From assembly GCF_037914945.1 (NCBI RefSeq), contig NZ_CP149788.1:332906-396905 (forward strand): a DNA stretch of 64,000 nt, given 5' to 3'. This document shows, piece by piece, positions 44,773 to 53,770 of the stretch. The notes below the pieces were generated by a model. The model saw nothing but the letters and a program-made list of their open reading frames with translations. It had not been told where the DNA came from and searched no databases. The position numbers and the translations under genes are program-made. Every line of letters starts with the position of its first letter. Position 1 is the first letter of the stretch. This DNA is from Haloterrigena sp. KLK7 (GTDB lineage Archaea > Halobacteriota > Halobacteria > Halobacteriales > Natrialbaceae).

Positions 44773-45069
44773 TCAATTCTCGTAGAGCGTTAACGCTGCC
44801 AACAAGGGTATGATAGAGCCCGCGAGACCGTGACTTGAGCGTATGAGCTCGGCGCCGAGTGCGGACGTGTCGTCGTCGGTAGCTCGAGCGAACTTAGTCG
44901 TCAGCTCCTCGAGCGTCTCGCCCTACTCGGCGAGCGGTGTACGGAGGGTCTCGGGGTCGTTGAGAGCGGCCTCGGAAAGTCCATCGATGTTTCGAGCGCC
45001 CCGAAGGTTCGCAGGCGGCCCATCAAGTGCGTCGATTCCCTCTCTGAACTCACAGCGCGGATGTGGCAT
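44773..45069 (-). pseudogene. 98-codon gene broken by one stop
   Basis: The frame starts MPHPRCEFREGIDALDGPPA and continues RNIDGLSEAALNDPETLRTP then LAE, a TAG stop, and GETLEELTTKFARATDDDTS ... IIPLLAALTLYEN before a normal stop. Composition and codon use are clearly protein-like on both sides of the TAG. One point mutation therefore seems to have killed a small gene. I do not recognise the family. Confidence 0.6.
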
Positions 45070-45102
45070 GAAATTCGGCTTGAGTTGTGAATAGGTGATC
45101 GG

Positions 45103-45399
45103 TCAGTACAGGTGAAGCATTCATCGCTTAATACTCTATCAAGAATAGCCTCGTCAGATGACCTTCTCCCACGTGTGCTCACAGTTCTTACATTCAAATT
45201 TTCTTTTAATATCTGGCCCGAGCAGCTCTCCAGCGGTTTCTCGACCACTATTCTCCTTACAATTCGGACATTTAACCCCTTCCATCCCATATGAACATTG
45301 GTTTAGAACAATATAATCTACACGACCATCTCGAGACTTGTTCGGAAAATCAAGTGTACAGTGGGTGAGCAGAGAGCGGTCAGTTCGCACCTGTAGTGA
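45103..45399. mobile_element. Candidate miniature element A with a zinc-ribbon gene
   Basis: The ends tcagtacaggtg (45103-45114) and cacctgtagtga (45388-45399) are inverted repeats with 11 of 12 matches. Sequence at and beyond both ends is shared with candidate element B (47259-47826): about 38 nt around the left end and 22 nt around the right end. The cargo is the zinc-ribbon gene at 45154-45285. No transposase is present. Confidence 0.45.
45154..45285 (-). CDS. Small zinc-ribbon (TFIIS/RPB9-like) protein
   Basis: 43 aa from the ATG at 45285 (MEGVKCPNCKENSGRETAGE); the frame is open upstream to 45429 but unlike a protein. C6-x2-C9 (KCPNCKE) and C34-x2-C37 (FECKNCEHTWE) make one zinc ribbon of the kind seen at the end of TFIIS and RPB9 proteins. 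It is the only gene inside candidate element A. Its role is unknown. Confidence 0.6.
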   Translation of the reverse strand: MEGVKCPNCKENSGRETAGELLGPDIKRKFECKNCEHTWEKVI

Positions 45400-45462
45400 A
45401 CAGATGGCTAATTTTTGTGATCTTCCCAAGATGGGAAGATCACGCTAATCAGTACAAGGAGT

Positions 45463-46161
45463 TCATGGACTGCTTACGGCTGGAAGCGTAAATGAGAAGG
45501 TCGCGCCCTCGCCGTGTTCAGACTCGACCCAGATGTCACCGCCGTGGCGCTCAATGATTCGCTCGCACAGTGCGAGGCCGATGCCAGTTCCATCGTACTC
45601 GTCTTGGCTGTGGAGGCTTCGGAACACTTCGAACACCCGGTCAGCCTGCTCCGGATCAATGCCGATCCCCTCATCACTGACCGAAATCACCCACTCGTCG
45701 CCGTTGTTGGCCTGCTCAGCGGAGACGTGCACTCGCGGCGGGTCATCGCCGCTATACTCGATCGCGTTGTCCAGTAGATTCTGGAAGAGTTGGCGGAGTT
45801 GCCCGGCGTCGCCCATGACGTGGGGGACCCCTTCAGTAGTAATCTCGGCATCGTGCTCCTCGATTTTTACATGGAGATCCTGGTGGACATCCGCGAATAC
45901 GGCGTCGAGATCAACCGGATCGAGGGAATCTCCGCGAGTGTCGACACGGGAATACTGGAGGAGCCCGTCGATCATTGCACGCATGCGGTCGGCGCCGTCC
46001 ACGGCGAACTCGATGAACTCCGCTCCATCCTCGTCGAGGGTATCCGCATACCGGTCTTCAATGAGCTGGAGATAGGACGAGACCATCCGCAGCGGTTCCT
46101 GGAGGTCGTGAGAGGCAGCATGTACGGTGCGTTCGTCCGTTCTCGGCACTGGTGGAAACAA
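45463..46161 (-). pseudogene. Histidine kinase missing its sensory N-terminus
   Basis: 232 aa starting with unrelated residues (FPPVPRTDE). A HisKA helix (AASHDLQEPLRMVSSYLQLI) with its phospho-acceptor His follows, then a full HATPase domain (QNLLDNAIEYSGDDPPRVHV and DGTGIGLALCERIIERHGGD). It is closely related to the core of the kinase at 29989. The sensory part has been lost at about 46120; the start ATG is fortuitous. It might still be folded and active without control. Confidence 0.6.
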
Positions 46162-46256
46162 TTCCGAGAACTAGCACTCGGTTGTCTGACTCACAACCTT
46201 GACCAGACACTCTGACTGCCTGGCACAGAGAACGTATCTCACTTGTCATATGTGAG

Positions 46257-46475
46257 TTAGGCTGGTGTCACTGAGCGACGCTTGCCGAACAGGTAGATGA
46301 AATAAATGAGTGCCAATGGAAGAAAAGATAACCCACCAAGTACTCCACCGCCAACCACTGATTCAAGTAGAGATCCACCAGATAGTGCCAGGCCTGCGAT
46401 ACCAATGAAGACGGATATCACAAAGAGTATGCGAAGTATCTGTAGTTCCGTTTGTTTGAGCGGGAAGATGGGCAT
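46257..46475 (-). CDS. Small two-helix membrane protein
   Basis: 72 aa with two hydrophobic helices (ILRILFVISVFIGIAGLALS and GVLGGLSFLPLALIYFIYLF) and a basic end (GKRRSVTPA). The start MPIFPLKQTELQ is plausible. No family is recognised. Confidence 0.5.
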   Translation of the reverse strand: MPIFPLKQTELQILRILFVISVFIGIAGLALSGGSLLESVVGGGVLGGLSFLPLALIYFIYLFGKRRSVTPA

Positions 46476-46569
46476 AGATAGCTGTTATATGGGCGACAGT
46501 ATAGGTTTTTTCCTGGAAGGTCTGCATCTCCATCTACGGTTGTTTCGACTACAAGTGTGTCGGATCAGT

Positions 46570-46586
46570 AGGATTTCAACAGAGCC
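46570..46586 (-). repeat. Dispersed motif ggctctgttgaaatcct (reverse)
   Basis: The reverse complement of the motif at 11762-11778, with the same gaaacg-like lead-in. It probably marks the end of a lost insertion element. Confidence 0.5.
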
Positions 46587-46781
46587 GTTTCAGATAGATT
46601 TCTCAAGGAAGGAATCGTGCTACCATCGACTGGTCAGGCGCGAGAGGGTGTCAAGCGCAAAGTGCTTGCTGCGAACTAAGAATTCAACTCGCCAATTTGT
46701 TAAGTAATATTATTATAAAGTACAATGCCAAGGACACTGGAAGGCCGAATATTTATTAGTCGCTAAGTCTGTGACATAAGA

Positions 46782-47204
46782 GTGGCCGAGCCTAAGTATG
46801 TGGGCGAAATTCTTTTAATTGAGAATAGTCCAGGAGATGTGCGTCTCACAAAGGAGATGTTTAAGGAAGCCGGATTTTATGGCACCTATTATGTTGCTAC
46901 TGATGGTGTCGAGGCATTAGACTTCCTCTATCAGCGTGACAGCTATGTTGATGCACCTCACCCGGACATTATATTTCTTGATTGGCATTTTCCTCGGAAG
47001 AGCGGGGAAGAGATACTAACAAAGCTAAATGATGACGAAAGTCTAAAACAAATCCCAGTAATTGTTCTGACGGGGACAGGACCAGAGCTACATGATCTAC
47101 AATCGGATGATCTCGGAGCAGATGGCTATGTCTTGAAACCACTTGAACCGGACGATCTTATCAGAATTGTTCAAGAGTTTTCTTTGGATCAAGCCCTTGA
47201 ATAA
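46782..47204 (+). CDS. Single-domain response regulator (REC)
   Basis: 140 aa starting at a GTG. The phospho-acceptor is D67 (IIFLDWHFP); T97 (VIVLTGTG) and K119 (YVLKPLEPDD) are present. The acidic pocket reads LLIENSPGD, where the usual second acid after E14 is Asn, so phosphorylation may be altered. No output domain follows. A truncated kinase lies about 0.6 kb upstream on the other strand. Confidence 0.82.
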   Translation: MAEPKYVGEILLIENSPGDVRLTKEMFKEAGFYGTYYVATDGVEALDFLYQRDSYVDAPHPDIIFLDWHFPRKSGEEILTKLNDDESLKQIPVIVLTGTGPELHDLQSDDLGADGYVLKPLEPDDLIRIVQEFSLDQALE

Positions 47205-47258
47205 TTATCACTGCTACCGATATCTCCATCACCTCTTGAGTTGCGAATGGGTGATCGG

Positions 47259-47826
47259 TCAGTACAGGCGGAGGCGTTACTGGAGGGGCTGCTACCATCT
47301 CTGATATATGTCAATAATTGTGCGCTGAATACGGAGTACTGAATTCAGAATGTTTCTACTGTTCATTCGAGAAGTCATAGATAAACGCTAGGAAAAAAGT
47401 TTATTAGTATAAATTATATTAAAATGATTATGGACGAAGATGAAGGGAGCCTAAATGGGGATATTGAAGCTAGAATGGAGAATGCGGACGGAGATTCTGG
47501 AACTTCAATCCTCCAGTCAATGGGATACATAGATGATGGAACCGGAACGGATCGGAGGGAGGAAGATTCGGCGGATTCTGGACATTCAGTTCTCCAGATG
47601 GTCTTAATGATAACAGTATCGGTATTATTCGGGGGTTCTCTCCTGTACTTCCTCATAACGGGTATATTAGCTATATTTGGTGTATCCCTGTAGTGAGTTG
47701 TTCCACTATGATAACTATCTAGAAAATATGCTTTCGACACAATGCCCCCAATTTTAATTACTGCAACCCCACACCAATCATCTGAAACTGGACGGTTCCC
47801 CAACGGTATGTCCGCAGGTGTAGTGA
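47259..47826. mobile_element. Candidate miniature element B with a small membrane-protein gene
   Basis: The left end region (ttgagttg.gaat.ggtgatcggtcagtacagg, 47237 onward) and the right end region (cgca..tgtagtgaac.gatgg, to about 47834) match those of candidate element A. Unlike A, the two ends are weaker inverted repeats of each other. The cargo is the gene at 47430-47693. Confidence 0.4.
47430..47693 (+). CDS. Small single-helix membrane protein with acidic tail
   Basis: 87 aa from ATG 47430 (an in-frame ATG at 47424 adds two residues). A TATA-like agtataaattatatt lies just upstream. About 60 acidic residues contain a repeated phrase (DSGTSILQSM and DSGHSVLQMV), and one C-terminal helix (MITVSVLFGGSLLYFLITGI) anchors it. 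Family unknown. Confidence 0.55.
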   Translation: MDEDEGSLNGDIEARMENADGDSGTSILQSMGYIDDGTGTDRREEDSADSGHSVLQMVLMITVSVLFGGSLLYFLITGILAIFGVSL

Positions 47827-47948
47827 ACGGATGGTTCGCTCCAGAGTAGGTGAAAAGAAGGTTATGCGGATCGGTCTCTGACTCCCTCAGTACAGACAGA
47901 TGGGTAGAAGAGGAGATGACTGAGAACCGGAGGGCGACAGCGTCGGTG

Positions 47949-48461
47949 TCAAGACTCCTCGAGCAGCGAGCGGGCCCGTTGTACGTAGCTGTTTGCGTCC
48001 CAACTGCGGACATCACTGATCCCGTCAAGGAGCATCCGAGCATCGGCAGCTGACAGCTGCTCGGTTTGAACGAGGACCGAGAGCAGCGTCGGCGTCGTTA
48101 CGAGACGAGTATCAGCGAGTGACGCGTGGATCAAGCCGAGTTGGTTGAACTCGTCACAGAGAAACAGTGTGGCATCGAGTTCATTCGCGAGGGTGACAGC
48201 AGCGTTCTCGCCGTCATCGAGCGGAAATTCGGCGTCGAGGTCGATCGACCGTGTCTCGAGCGTCTCAGTTCGGTCGAGCACGGCGGTTGCGGCACGACCG
48301 TGCGCGTCATCGTACGAAGCGATCTCCCGGAGTTCCTCAATGACCGCCGTTGGGACGACGACCTCGTATTGGGCCAGACAGATTGAGAGTGGATCGGGAT
48401 CGCTGGCTGCAACGTTCCCGAGACTGACGAGGGCGGAGGAGTCTGCGACAAGCCGCGACAT
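47949..48461 (-). CDS. PIN-domain toxin-like protein
   Basis: 170 aa. PIN acidic residues are recognisable: D7 (LVADSSALVSLG), E43/E44 (VIEELREIA), D98-E99 region (LDDGENAAVTLAN) and D118 (LFLCDEFNQLGL). The C-terminal extension of about 40 residues is helical. It starts one base before the stop of the upstream gene on the same strand, forming a pair. It is related to VapC-like RNases but longer than usual. Confidence 0.78.
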   Translation of the reverse strand: MSRLVADSSALVSLGNVAASDPDPLSICLAQYEVVVPTAVIEELREIASYDDAHGRAATAVLDRTETLETRSIDLDAEFPLDDGENAAVTLANELDATLFLCDEFNQLGLIHASLADTRLVTTPTLLSVLVQTEQLSAADARMLLDGISDVRSWDANSYVQRARSLLEES

Positions 48462-48764
48462 CTATGCGTCAGCGACCTCGTCGATAAAGTCCTCGTCCAG
48501 CTGTTGTTTCAACACCCGGAGATTCGCCGCTTCTTCGGCACCGACGAGTGCTTTGAGTTGCTCGAAGGAAATCTCGTCGTCGTAGTAGGCGGCCGCGATC
48601 TCTTGGGTGAGAGCATCGTCGTGAGCGGCCTCTTGAAGGTATTCGCGGAGTGCAGTTACGAGGATATCTGTCCGGTCCTCTCCGAGCACGTCCGCGAGGG
48701 CATCGGTGCGATCGATGAGCCGGTGCGGTGCTCGGAACTGGACACGCTTCTTGTCGCTACTCAT
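48462..48764 (-). CDS. Antitoxin-like ribbon-helix-helix protein
   Basis: 100 aa. The start KKRVQFRAPHRLIDRTDALA then DVLGEDRTDILVTALREYLQ is a ribbon-helix-helix DNA-binding domain of the CopG type. The rest (FEQLKALVGAEEAANLRVLK) is a helical tail that probably holds the PIN toxin. Its stop codon directly abuts the start of the PIN gene. It should autoregulate the pair. Confidence 0.78.
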   Translation of the reverse strand: MSSDKKRVQFRAPHRLIDRTDALADVLGEDRTDILVTALREYLQEAAHDDALTQEIAAAYYDDEISFEQLKALVGAEEAANLRVLKQQLDEDFIDEVADA

Positions 48765-48938
48765 TATGTGTACAATGTGAGCTAGACTACTTAGCCCTTG
48801 TCGTGTGTACGCTGTGAGCCTCTCCCGGCTCGTGTCGATGGACTCCCGCCCGACGGGCGGCCAGAGACACGATGAAGCGCTTGCTGCTTAAGCGATGGGC
48901 CCATCTGTACGGCTCGGTTGTTCTCGGTGGAGTCTGTT

Positions 48939-49070
48939 GCTGTGAGCGCCGCTGCCAGCTGTAGCCATAGACCGACTCTGGGATGATCGAGTAATCGCAC
49001 TGGATCTGGTGGCCAGAACAGTACACTCCCTATCGGATCGTCGGGGTCGCCGTACCGATCTGGTGGAAGG
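48939..49070 (-). pseudogene. Fragment of a family also seen at 51400-51575
   Basis: The minus strand reads PPDRYGDPDDPIGSVLFWPP then DPVRLLDHPRVGLWLQLAAA. The second fragment reads PPERYGDPDDPVGGILFWSP and DPWSLTDH..VDPWARLAAQ. The two clearly derive from one conserved family that I cannot name. Neither has a start or a complete frame. Confidence 0.5.
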
Positions 49071-49252
49071 AGAACTCGAGGTCACATATGTGACGTTCTC
49101 GGAATATTTGCGAAAGGCTGAACGAAAAATTATTCCGATGATGTTTAGCGGGGGTAAGCGAATTTTCATCATACAAATGTTATATGCCGTCTTATCTCTA
49201 CGATGAACGGAGCAACCGAGACATCAATTAAGTTAAAATATTTTAAAGTCTC

Positions 49253-49699
49253 TCAGTTTGTAACGACTGTAACTGGGTCATCATAGTCTAAAAGAACCTT
49301 CTGTGTTGCATCCCCAAACAAGGCCTTTCCAGTGGGTGAGCGTTTGCGGCCTGGAAGGAGGATATGATCACAGTCGTATTCTTCAGCAGCTTGAAGAACG
49401 ACATTGCCTTTTTACCGACATAGCCGGCGGTTTCGTACTGGATTTCGAACTCAGAAAGGACCTCGTCCGCGATATCTTGTGCGAACTGTGCCGCTCCTTC
49501 GCGGGCGTCATCGGTCGTATACTCACTCGTTGAGCTAGCGATTGTCGACATCGCTCGCTTGCGCGCGGCGTATTCCTCAGTGGGTCGTCGCATGAATCAG
49601 CACAGCAGTTGCATCAACGCCTTCGATAAGTGACCCTGTCTCATGTGCAAGTTCCTTGGCTTCCTCCGTCGGATCAACTACTACCAGTGCTCGCTCCAT
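49253..49699 (-). pseudogene. UspA gene with two frameshifts
   Basis: Read in three joined frames, the minus strand gives MERALVVVDPTEEAKELAHE ... VLIHATTH, then EEYAARKRAMSTIASS ... YVGK, then GNVVLQAAEEYDCDHILLPG RKRSPTGKALFGD and a normal end. This is a full UspA protein broken twice, once near 49590 and once in an A-run near 49410. It is divergent from the GntP gene, a common transporter/UspA arrangement. Confidence 0.75.
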
Positions 49700-49824
49700 A
49701 TCATATATAAAATCTCTGTACATGCAAAGTATACTGCCCTTCTCTTGCCACTAACGGTCAAACTATCCACTAATACAGGCTAATCAAAACATATACGTTC
49801 TTGACTACGAAATGGAGGTGGCAC

Positions 49825-51237
49825 ATGGGACCATTCCCGTTCCAAGTAGTTGATTTTGCGCATAGTCCTCTAGTAACGTTTCTCCTGGGACTGTTCATCG
49901 TCATCGTATTGCTCGTCTGGATCGACTTTCCTGCGTTCATCGGATTGATCCTCGCCGCGTTCAGTGTCGGAGTGATCAACGCAATATTCGTGGCCGACTT
50001 CACACCGGCTGAAGCTGCTACGGCAGTCGCAGAGGCATTCGGGTCCAATATGACTGGAATCGGTATTCCGATCCTTGCCGCGGCTGTTATTGGCAAATCA
50101 ATGCTGGAAAGCGGTGCCGCTCAGCGAGTCGTTCGCGGATTTCAGAACGTCCTCGGCGAGGAAAACTCCGATATCTCACTACTCGGTAGCAGTTCCGTGC
50201 TCGCAATTCCAGTGTTCTTCGATAGCGTGTTATTCCTCATGGCTCCTCTCGCACGGTCAATGCGTGCTCGTGTAGGACGGGATTACACGTTGTTCTTGGT
50301 CGTCGTCGGGTCTGGGGCGGCGACTGCTCACGTGTTCGTTCCGCCGACACCCGGACCGCTCGCAGTCGCATCAGAAGTCGGTAGCGATCTCGGTGTGACA
50401 ATTCTCATCGGTATCATAACAGCCATTCCAGCAGCGATTCTTGCTGGACTCGTCTATGGTCGGTGGATCAATGCCCATCTCGATATTCCGCTCCGAGACA
50501 CAATGGCGACGACAACCGAAGAACTTCAAGAAATCGCCGACCGGCCGACTAGCACGCTCCCTGGGATGGTGGAATCGCTCGCTCCGATCATAGTTGCCGT
50601 CGGTCTCATTGGTTCGTACACCTTCGTAGATGCGTTTCAAGAGGTGTATCCTTCACTTGAACTGATCGAGCCAGTCGTCGTCTTTCTCGGCGAGCAAAAC
50701 GTCGCGTTGATGCTTGCCGCTGTTGTCGCTGCATACACCTTGTATAGACATAATGATATGACAAAAAGCGAATGGAGTGAAGAATTGACAGAAGCATTGA
50801 AAAGCGGTGGTAATATCGCTGCGATTACGGCTGCCGGCGGAGCGTTCGGTGCGATGCTTGCAGCATCTGGAGTCGGCGACTACCTCGCAAATGCTCTCCA
50901 AGAGGTTGGAGTTGGACTACTAGTTACAGCCTGGCTGATTGCTGCAATCGTCCGGATCGCACAGGGATCAGCGACTGCCGCAATGCTAACTGCGGCTGGA
51001 ATTATGGCTCCCCTCGTCGGTCAGCTTTCGGTTAATCCAGCATATCTCGTCATGGTCATCGGAGCCGGTGGCAACATCTTCTCCTGGTATAACGACTCTG
51101 GATTTTGGCTCGTGAAGGAAATTGGCGGACTTACGCAGGAAGAGACGTTGCAGACTTGGACAGTACTGACAACGGTTATCTCCGTTTCAGGATTGATCAC
51201 GACGCTACTCGTCTCGTCACTGTTCCCGCTCACCTAG
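49825..51237 (+). CDS. GntP-family permease (gluconate:H+ symporter type)
   Basis: 470 aa from ATG 49825, preceded by ggaggtg; the TTG at 49801 in frame is less likely. About twelve or more helices. Family motifs: GIGIPILAAAVIGKSMLESG, AIPVFFDSVLFLMAPLARSM and HVFVPPTPGPLAVASEVGSD (the HxFVPPTPGP signature). The end GAGGNIFSWYNDSGFWLVKE is equally typical. GntP proteins import gluconate or similar sugar acids. No sugar-acid catabolic gene is adjacent. A broken UspA gene diverges from it. Confidence 0.9.
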   Translation: MGPFPFQVVDFAHSPLVTFLLGLFIVIVLLVWIDFPAFIGLILAAFSVGVINAIFVADFTPAEAATAVAEAFGSNMTGIGIPILAAAVIGKSMLESGAAQRVVRGFQNVLGEENSDISLLGSSSVLAIPVFFDSVLFLMAPLARSMRARVGRDYTLFLVVVGSGAATAHVFVPPTPGPLAVASEVGSDLGVTILIGIITAIPAAILAGLVYGRWINAHLDIPLRDTMATTTEELQEIADRPTSTLPGMVESLAPIIVAVGLIGSYTFVDAFQEVYPSLELIEPVVVFLGEQNVALMLAAVVAAYTLYRHNDMTKSEWSEELTEALKSGGNIAAITAAGGAFGAMLAASGVGDYLANALQEVGVGLLVTAWLIAAIVRIAQGSATAAMLTAAGIMAPLVGQLSVNPAYLVMVIGAGGNIFSWYNDSGFWLVKEIGGLTQEETLQTWTVLTTVISVSGLITTLLVSSLFPLT

Positions 51238-51399
51238 TTCATCTCCCGTACAGCTCGGAAAGTTCCAAGCTGGGGGAACGTGGGATTCTCTGCAAGACAT
51301 ATAGTGAGCTTATTGAGGGCATGACATCGTCGAACACTTTGCAACCGTAGTTTTATACTGGTGTCCCTTTCGGTGCGGTGATCGATTGTCGGCAGATTG

Positions 51400-51575
51400 G
51401 TGGTCTTACAACGATCAACGTCTTACAATCCGGTCGTTCGGCGCCGATCAGCTGTGCGGCCAGTCTGGCCCAGGGATCGACATCGGTATGGTCCGTCAGT
51501 GACCACGGATCGGGCGACCAGAAGAGGATCCCGCCGACCGGATCATCGGGATCACCGTACCGTTCCGGTGGAGTC
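51400..51575 (-). pseudogene. Second fragment of the YGDPDDP family
   Basis: The minus-strand reading TPPERYGDPDDPVGGILFWS, then PDPWSLTDHTDVDPWARLAA and QLIGAERPDCKTLIVVR, is open but lacks a start. It is a better-preserved relative of the fragment at 48939-49070. The family is unknown to me. Confidence 0.5.
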
Positions 51576-51610
51576 TCCTCTTGGGGAGTCTCTTGACGCT
51601 GCGTCCGAAT

Positions 51611-51838
51611 AGATCATCAAGCAGGACGAAACCTACACGCATGAACGGCACGGCTCCGTCAAAGTCACCGGGATCGGGCAAGACGTCCACAGCGTCGATC
51701 AGGCACGGAACACGACGGAGGAGAGCACGATCGTCATCCGGTACGCCATCCTCGAATCGTCAAACCACCGACCGACTCCCGATCTCGCCGATACACTCGT
51801 CGAGTTTCTCGACGCAATCGACACGCAGAGCTACTGAA
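51611..51838 (+). pseudogene. Fragment related to the protein at 36807-37055
   Basis: The frame reads IIKQDETYTHERHGSVKVTG, IGQDVHSVDQARNTTEESTI and VIRYAILESS, ending DTLVEFLDAIDTQSY before a stop. It aligns along its length with YHYAEHGQITVTGIWHQTRR ... MIVVRYIPGED. A stop just upstream and no start codon make it a 5'-truncated remnant. Confidence 0.6.
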
Positions 51839-51881
51839 CGGCTGGTTCATTGGAACCATCGTGCTGTACTTCTCCTCTGAG

Positions 51882-52107
51882 TCAATCGGGAGTGCCGTAG
51901 GTCCGGAGTTCGAGCCATAGCTTCCATTGTTTCTTGTTCATCCGTAGATCGGCCTTAGACGCTTCAATCGGACTCTCGGTCAGCTCGTCGACGTACTCTT
52001 TCCGGTCCCCCTCGAGTCGCTGGTAGAACTTATCCGAGTCATTCTCCTCGATCGTTCGTTGCCCCGCGAATCTCGGAGTATCGTCTTTTCGTGTTCTGTG
52101 TACTCAT
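51882..52107 (-). pseudogene. Small basic protein gene with one frameshift
   Basis: From the ATG at 52107 the frame gives MSTQNTKRRYSEIRGATN; after a shift near 52055 it continues TIEENDSDKFYQRLEGDRKE, YVDELTESPIEASKADLRMN and KKQWKLWLELRTYGTPD to a stop at 51882-51884. The length of 226 nt fits a single indel. Both halves look genuinely coding. The family is unknown. Confidence 0.55.
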
Positions 52108-52140
52108 ATTCTCAATTATTAGACGCGTTCCTAACGGGAG

Positions 52141-52907
52141 GTGAATAACTGTTGCTATTATACGCCGAATAAGGAAATCAGGGAGACGTATCGTCAATTT
52201 AGCGGTCACAATGAGCATCAGCCATCTCGGCGGCACGCACTTGGGATAGCTAGTGATGCAATTGTAACTGGACTTGCCGGTCGTCTGACCGGAGACGACC
52301 GATCGGAGAACGATACCAACCCGGATGAGGGGGCTGCTAACTCGAGCAACGAGCCCGACAATCAGAGCAATGAAACGGATTCAAACTCTGGAAACGAGAG
52401 CAGCCCTGATGAACCGAACAGTACGTCTGAGAGTGCAGCCGAAGTGACAATGCTGACGAATGATTCTGGAACTCACTTCGAACCCCATGTCGTCCAAATC
52501 GAACCCGGAGAGACTGTCACGTGGACGCTCGAGAGTGGTTCTCATACGGCGACCGTTTATGCATCGGCGAACGACAAGCCCCAGCGGATTCCTGATGACG
52601 CTGAGGCATGGGATAGTGGGACGGTTGATAAACAAGGAGCAACCTTTGAACACACGTTCGAAACCAAAGGTATCTATGATTACTACTGTCGTCCACACGA
52701 AAACACGGGAATGATCGGGTGCGTTGTCGTCGGTGATCCCACCCTTGATACTCAGCCAGAATGGCTGAGCCATAGTCTGAACTGCCCGACGAAACTCACG
52801 AGAAGATCCGCGAACTGAACGAGATGGTCCGGAATGGTGGCAAAAGTGAGCATGGTGGACACGAAAGTGGCGAAGATGGCCACGGTGGTCACGAAGATGC
52901 CCACTAA
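52141..52907 (+). pseudogene. Halocyanin/plastocyanin-type copper protein, frameshifted
   Basis: The middle is a well-kept cupredoxin: THFEPHVVQIEPGETVTWTL, ESGSHTATVY with the first copper His, and FETKGIYDYYCRPHENTGMI with the C..H...M ligands. The N-terminal Tat signal is damaged: SRRHALGIASDAIVTGLAGR has Arg where the lipobox Cys should be, and there is no good start in frame. Near 52770 a shift moves the C-terminus to another frame: SELPDETHEKIRELNEMVRN and a His-rich tail (HGGHESGEDGHGGHEDAH). At least two lesions; probably non-functional. Confidence 0.75.
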
Positions 52908-53087
52908 CGATAACTGATTGAGAGAGGTACCGCTCTTTCTTTATCAACGATTTCTACAAGTTCGAGGATGTGCTACTATTTCAAGCTAATAACGTTGTCA
53001 CGAAGGATTAGGGCGGCTCTGTCTACTTCTGCACCTCTTCGACTGGTGTGTTTCCGTCGAGAGCTTGATTTGGCATCAATCGTCGCC

Positions 53088-53236
53088 CCCGGTGGCGCGA
53101 AGACTTCGAACGTGTTCGCTCTCCCCGCGACTGGCGGCTCTCCCGACAGGACATCTTCGTTCTGTTGATCGGGGTTGGAGTGCTTGCAGCGGCTAATTAC
53201 CGGGAAGCTTCCCAGATCGTCGAACTCGCTGGCTAG
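53088..53236 (+). pseudogene. C-terminal fragment of a membrane protein
   Basis: The frame reads RWREDFERVRSPRDWRLSRQ then DIFVLLIGVGVLAAANYREA and SQIVELAG before a stop, with one membrane helix. It has no start and begins in unrelated sequence. The family is unknown. Confidence 0.35.
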
Positions 53237-53307
53237 TTGAGGTCGCGCCGATTTTCCGAGCTGAGGGTCAGCCGAGTGTAAACGGCGAATACGACGCTAC
53301 GTGCATC

Positions 53308-53770
53308 TCACTCCGGGAGTGCTACGGGTTCGAAGTGACGAAGTCCGAAGTACGTCAGTACGACCGCGCCGAACCCGGTCAGAAGGAGACCGATCGCAAG
53401 GAGGTCCCCCACGAACGGAATTACGCTCGACACCTCCAAGACGATCATGACAACGACGACTCCAGCGCCCGTCGCCAGCCCAGTCCGCAGCGATTCCATC
53501 TGTTGTCCAAGGAGGTACCCCAGTGAAATGACCCCGTAAGCGATCATCACGAGTCCAATCAAGAGCCCGAGGATGGCCACCGGAATGAGGATCAGCGTGA
53601 AGGCCATGAAGACGAACAGCGCCAGGAACGTCACGAAGACGAGGCCGCCGATCGTGAGACTGCCCAGCGTGTGTTCGCGGACCGTCGTTCCAACGTTCTC
53701 CAGCAGTGTCGGTCTCTGCCGAGAGAGCCAGGCGCCTCGAGTGACGGGTACTCGAGGGACTGGTCCTCTC
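53308..53770 (-). pseudogene. C-terminal membrane domain of a bactofilin-like haloarchaeal protein
   Basis: From about 53720 the frame reads LLENVGTTVREHTLGSLTIG, then several helices (FVTFLALFVFMAFTLILIPV, AILGLLIGLVMIAYGVISLG) and a final LLTGFGAVVLTYFGLRHFEP. It resembles the membrane domain attached to polymer-forming (bactofilin-like) proteins in haloarchaea. The N-terminal domain is missing; the upstream frame enters gene-free DNA near 53770. An internal ATG at 53634 is possible but unlikely as a real start. Confidence 0.5.
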
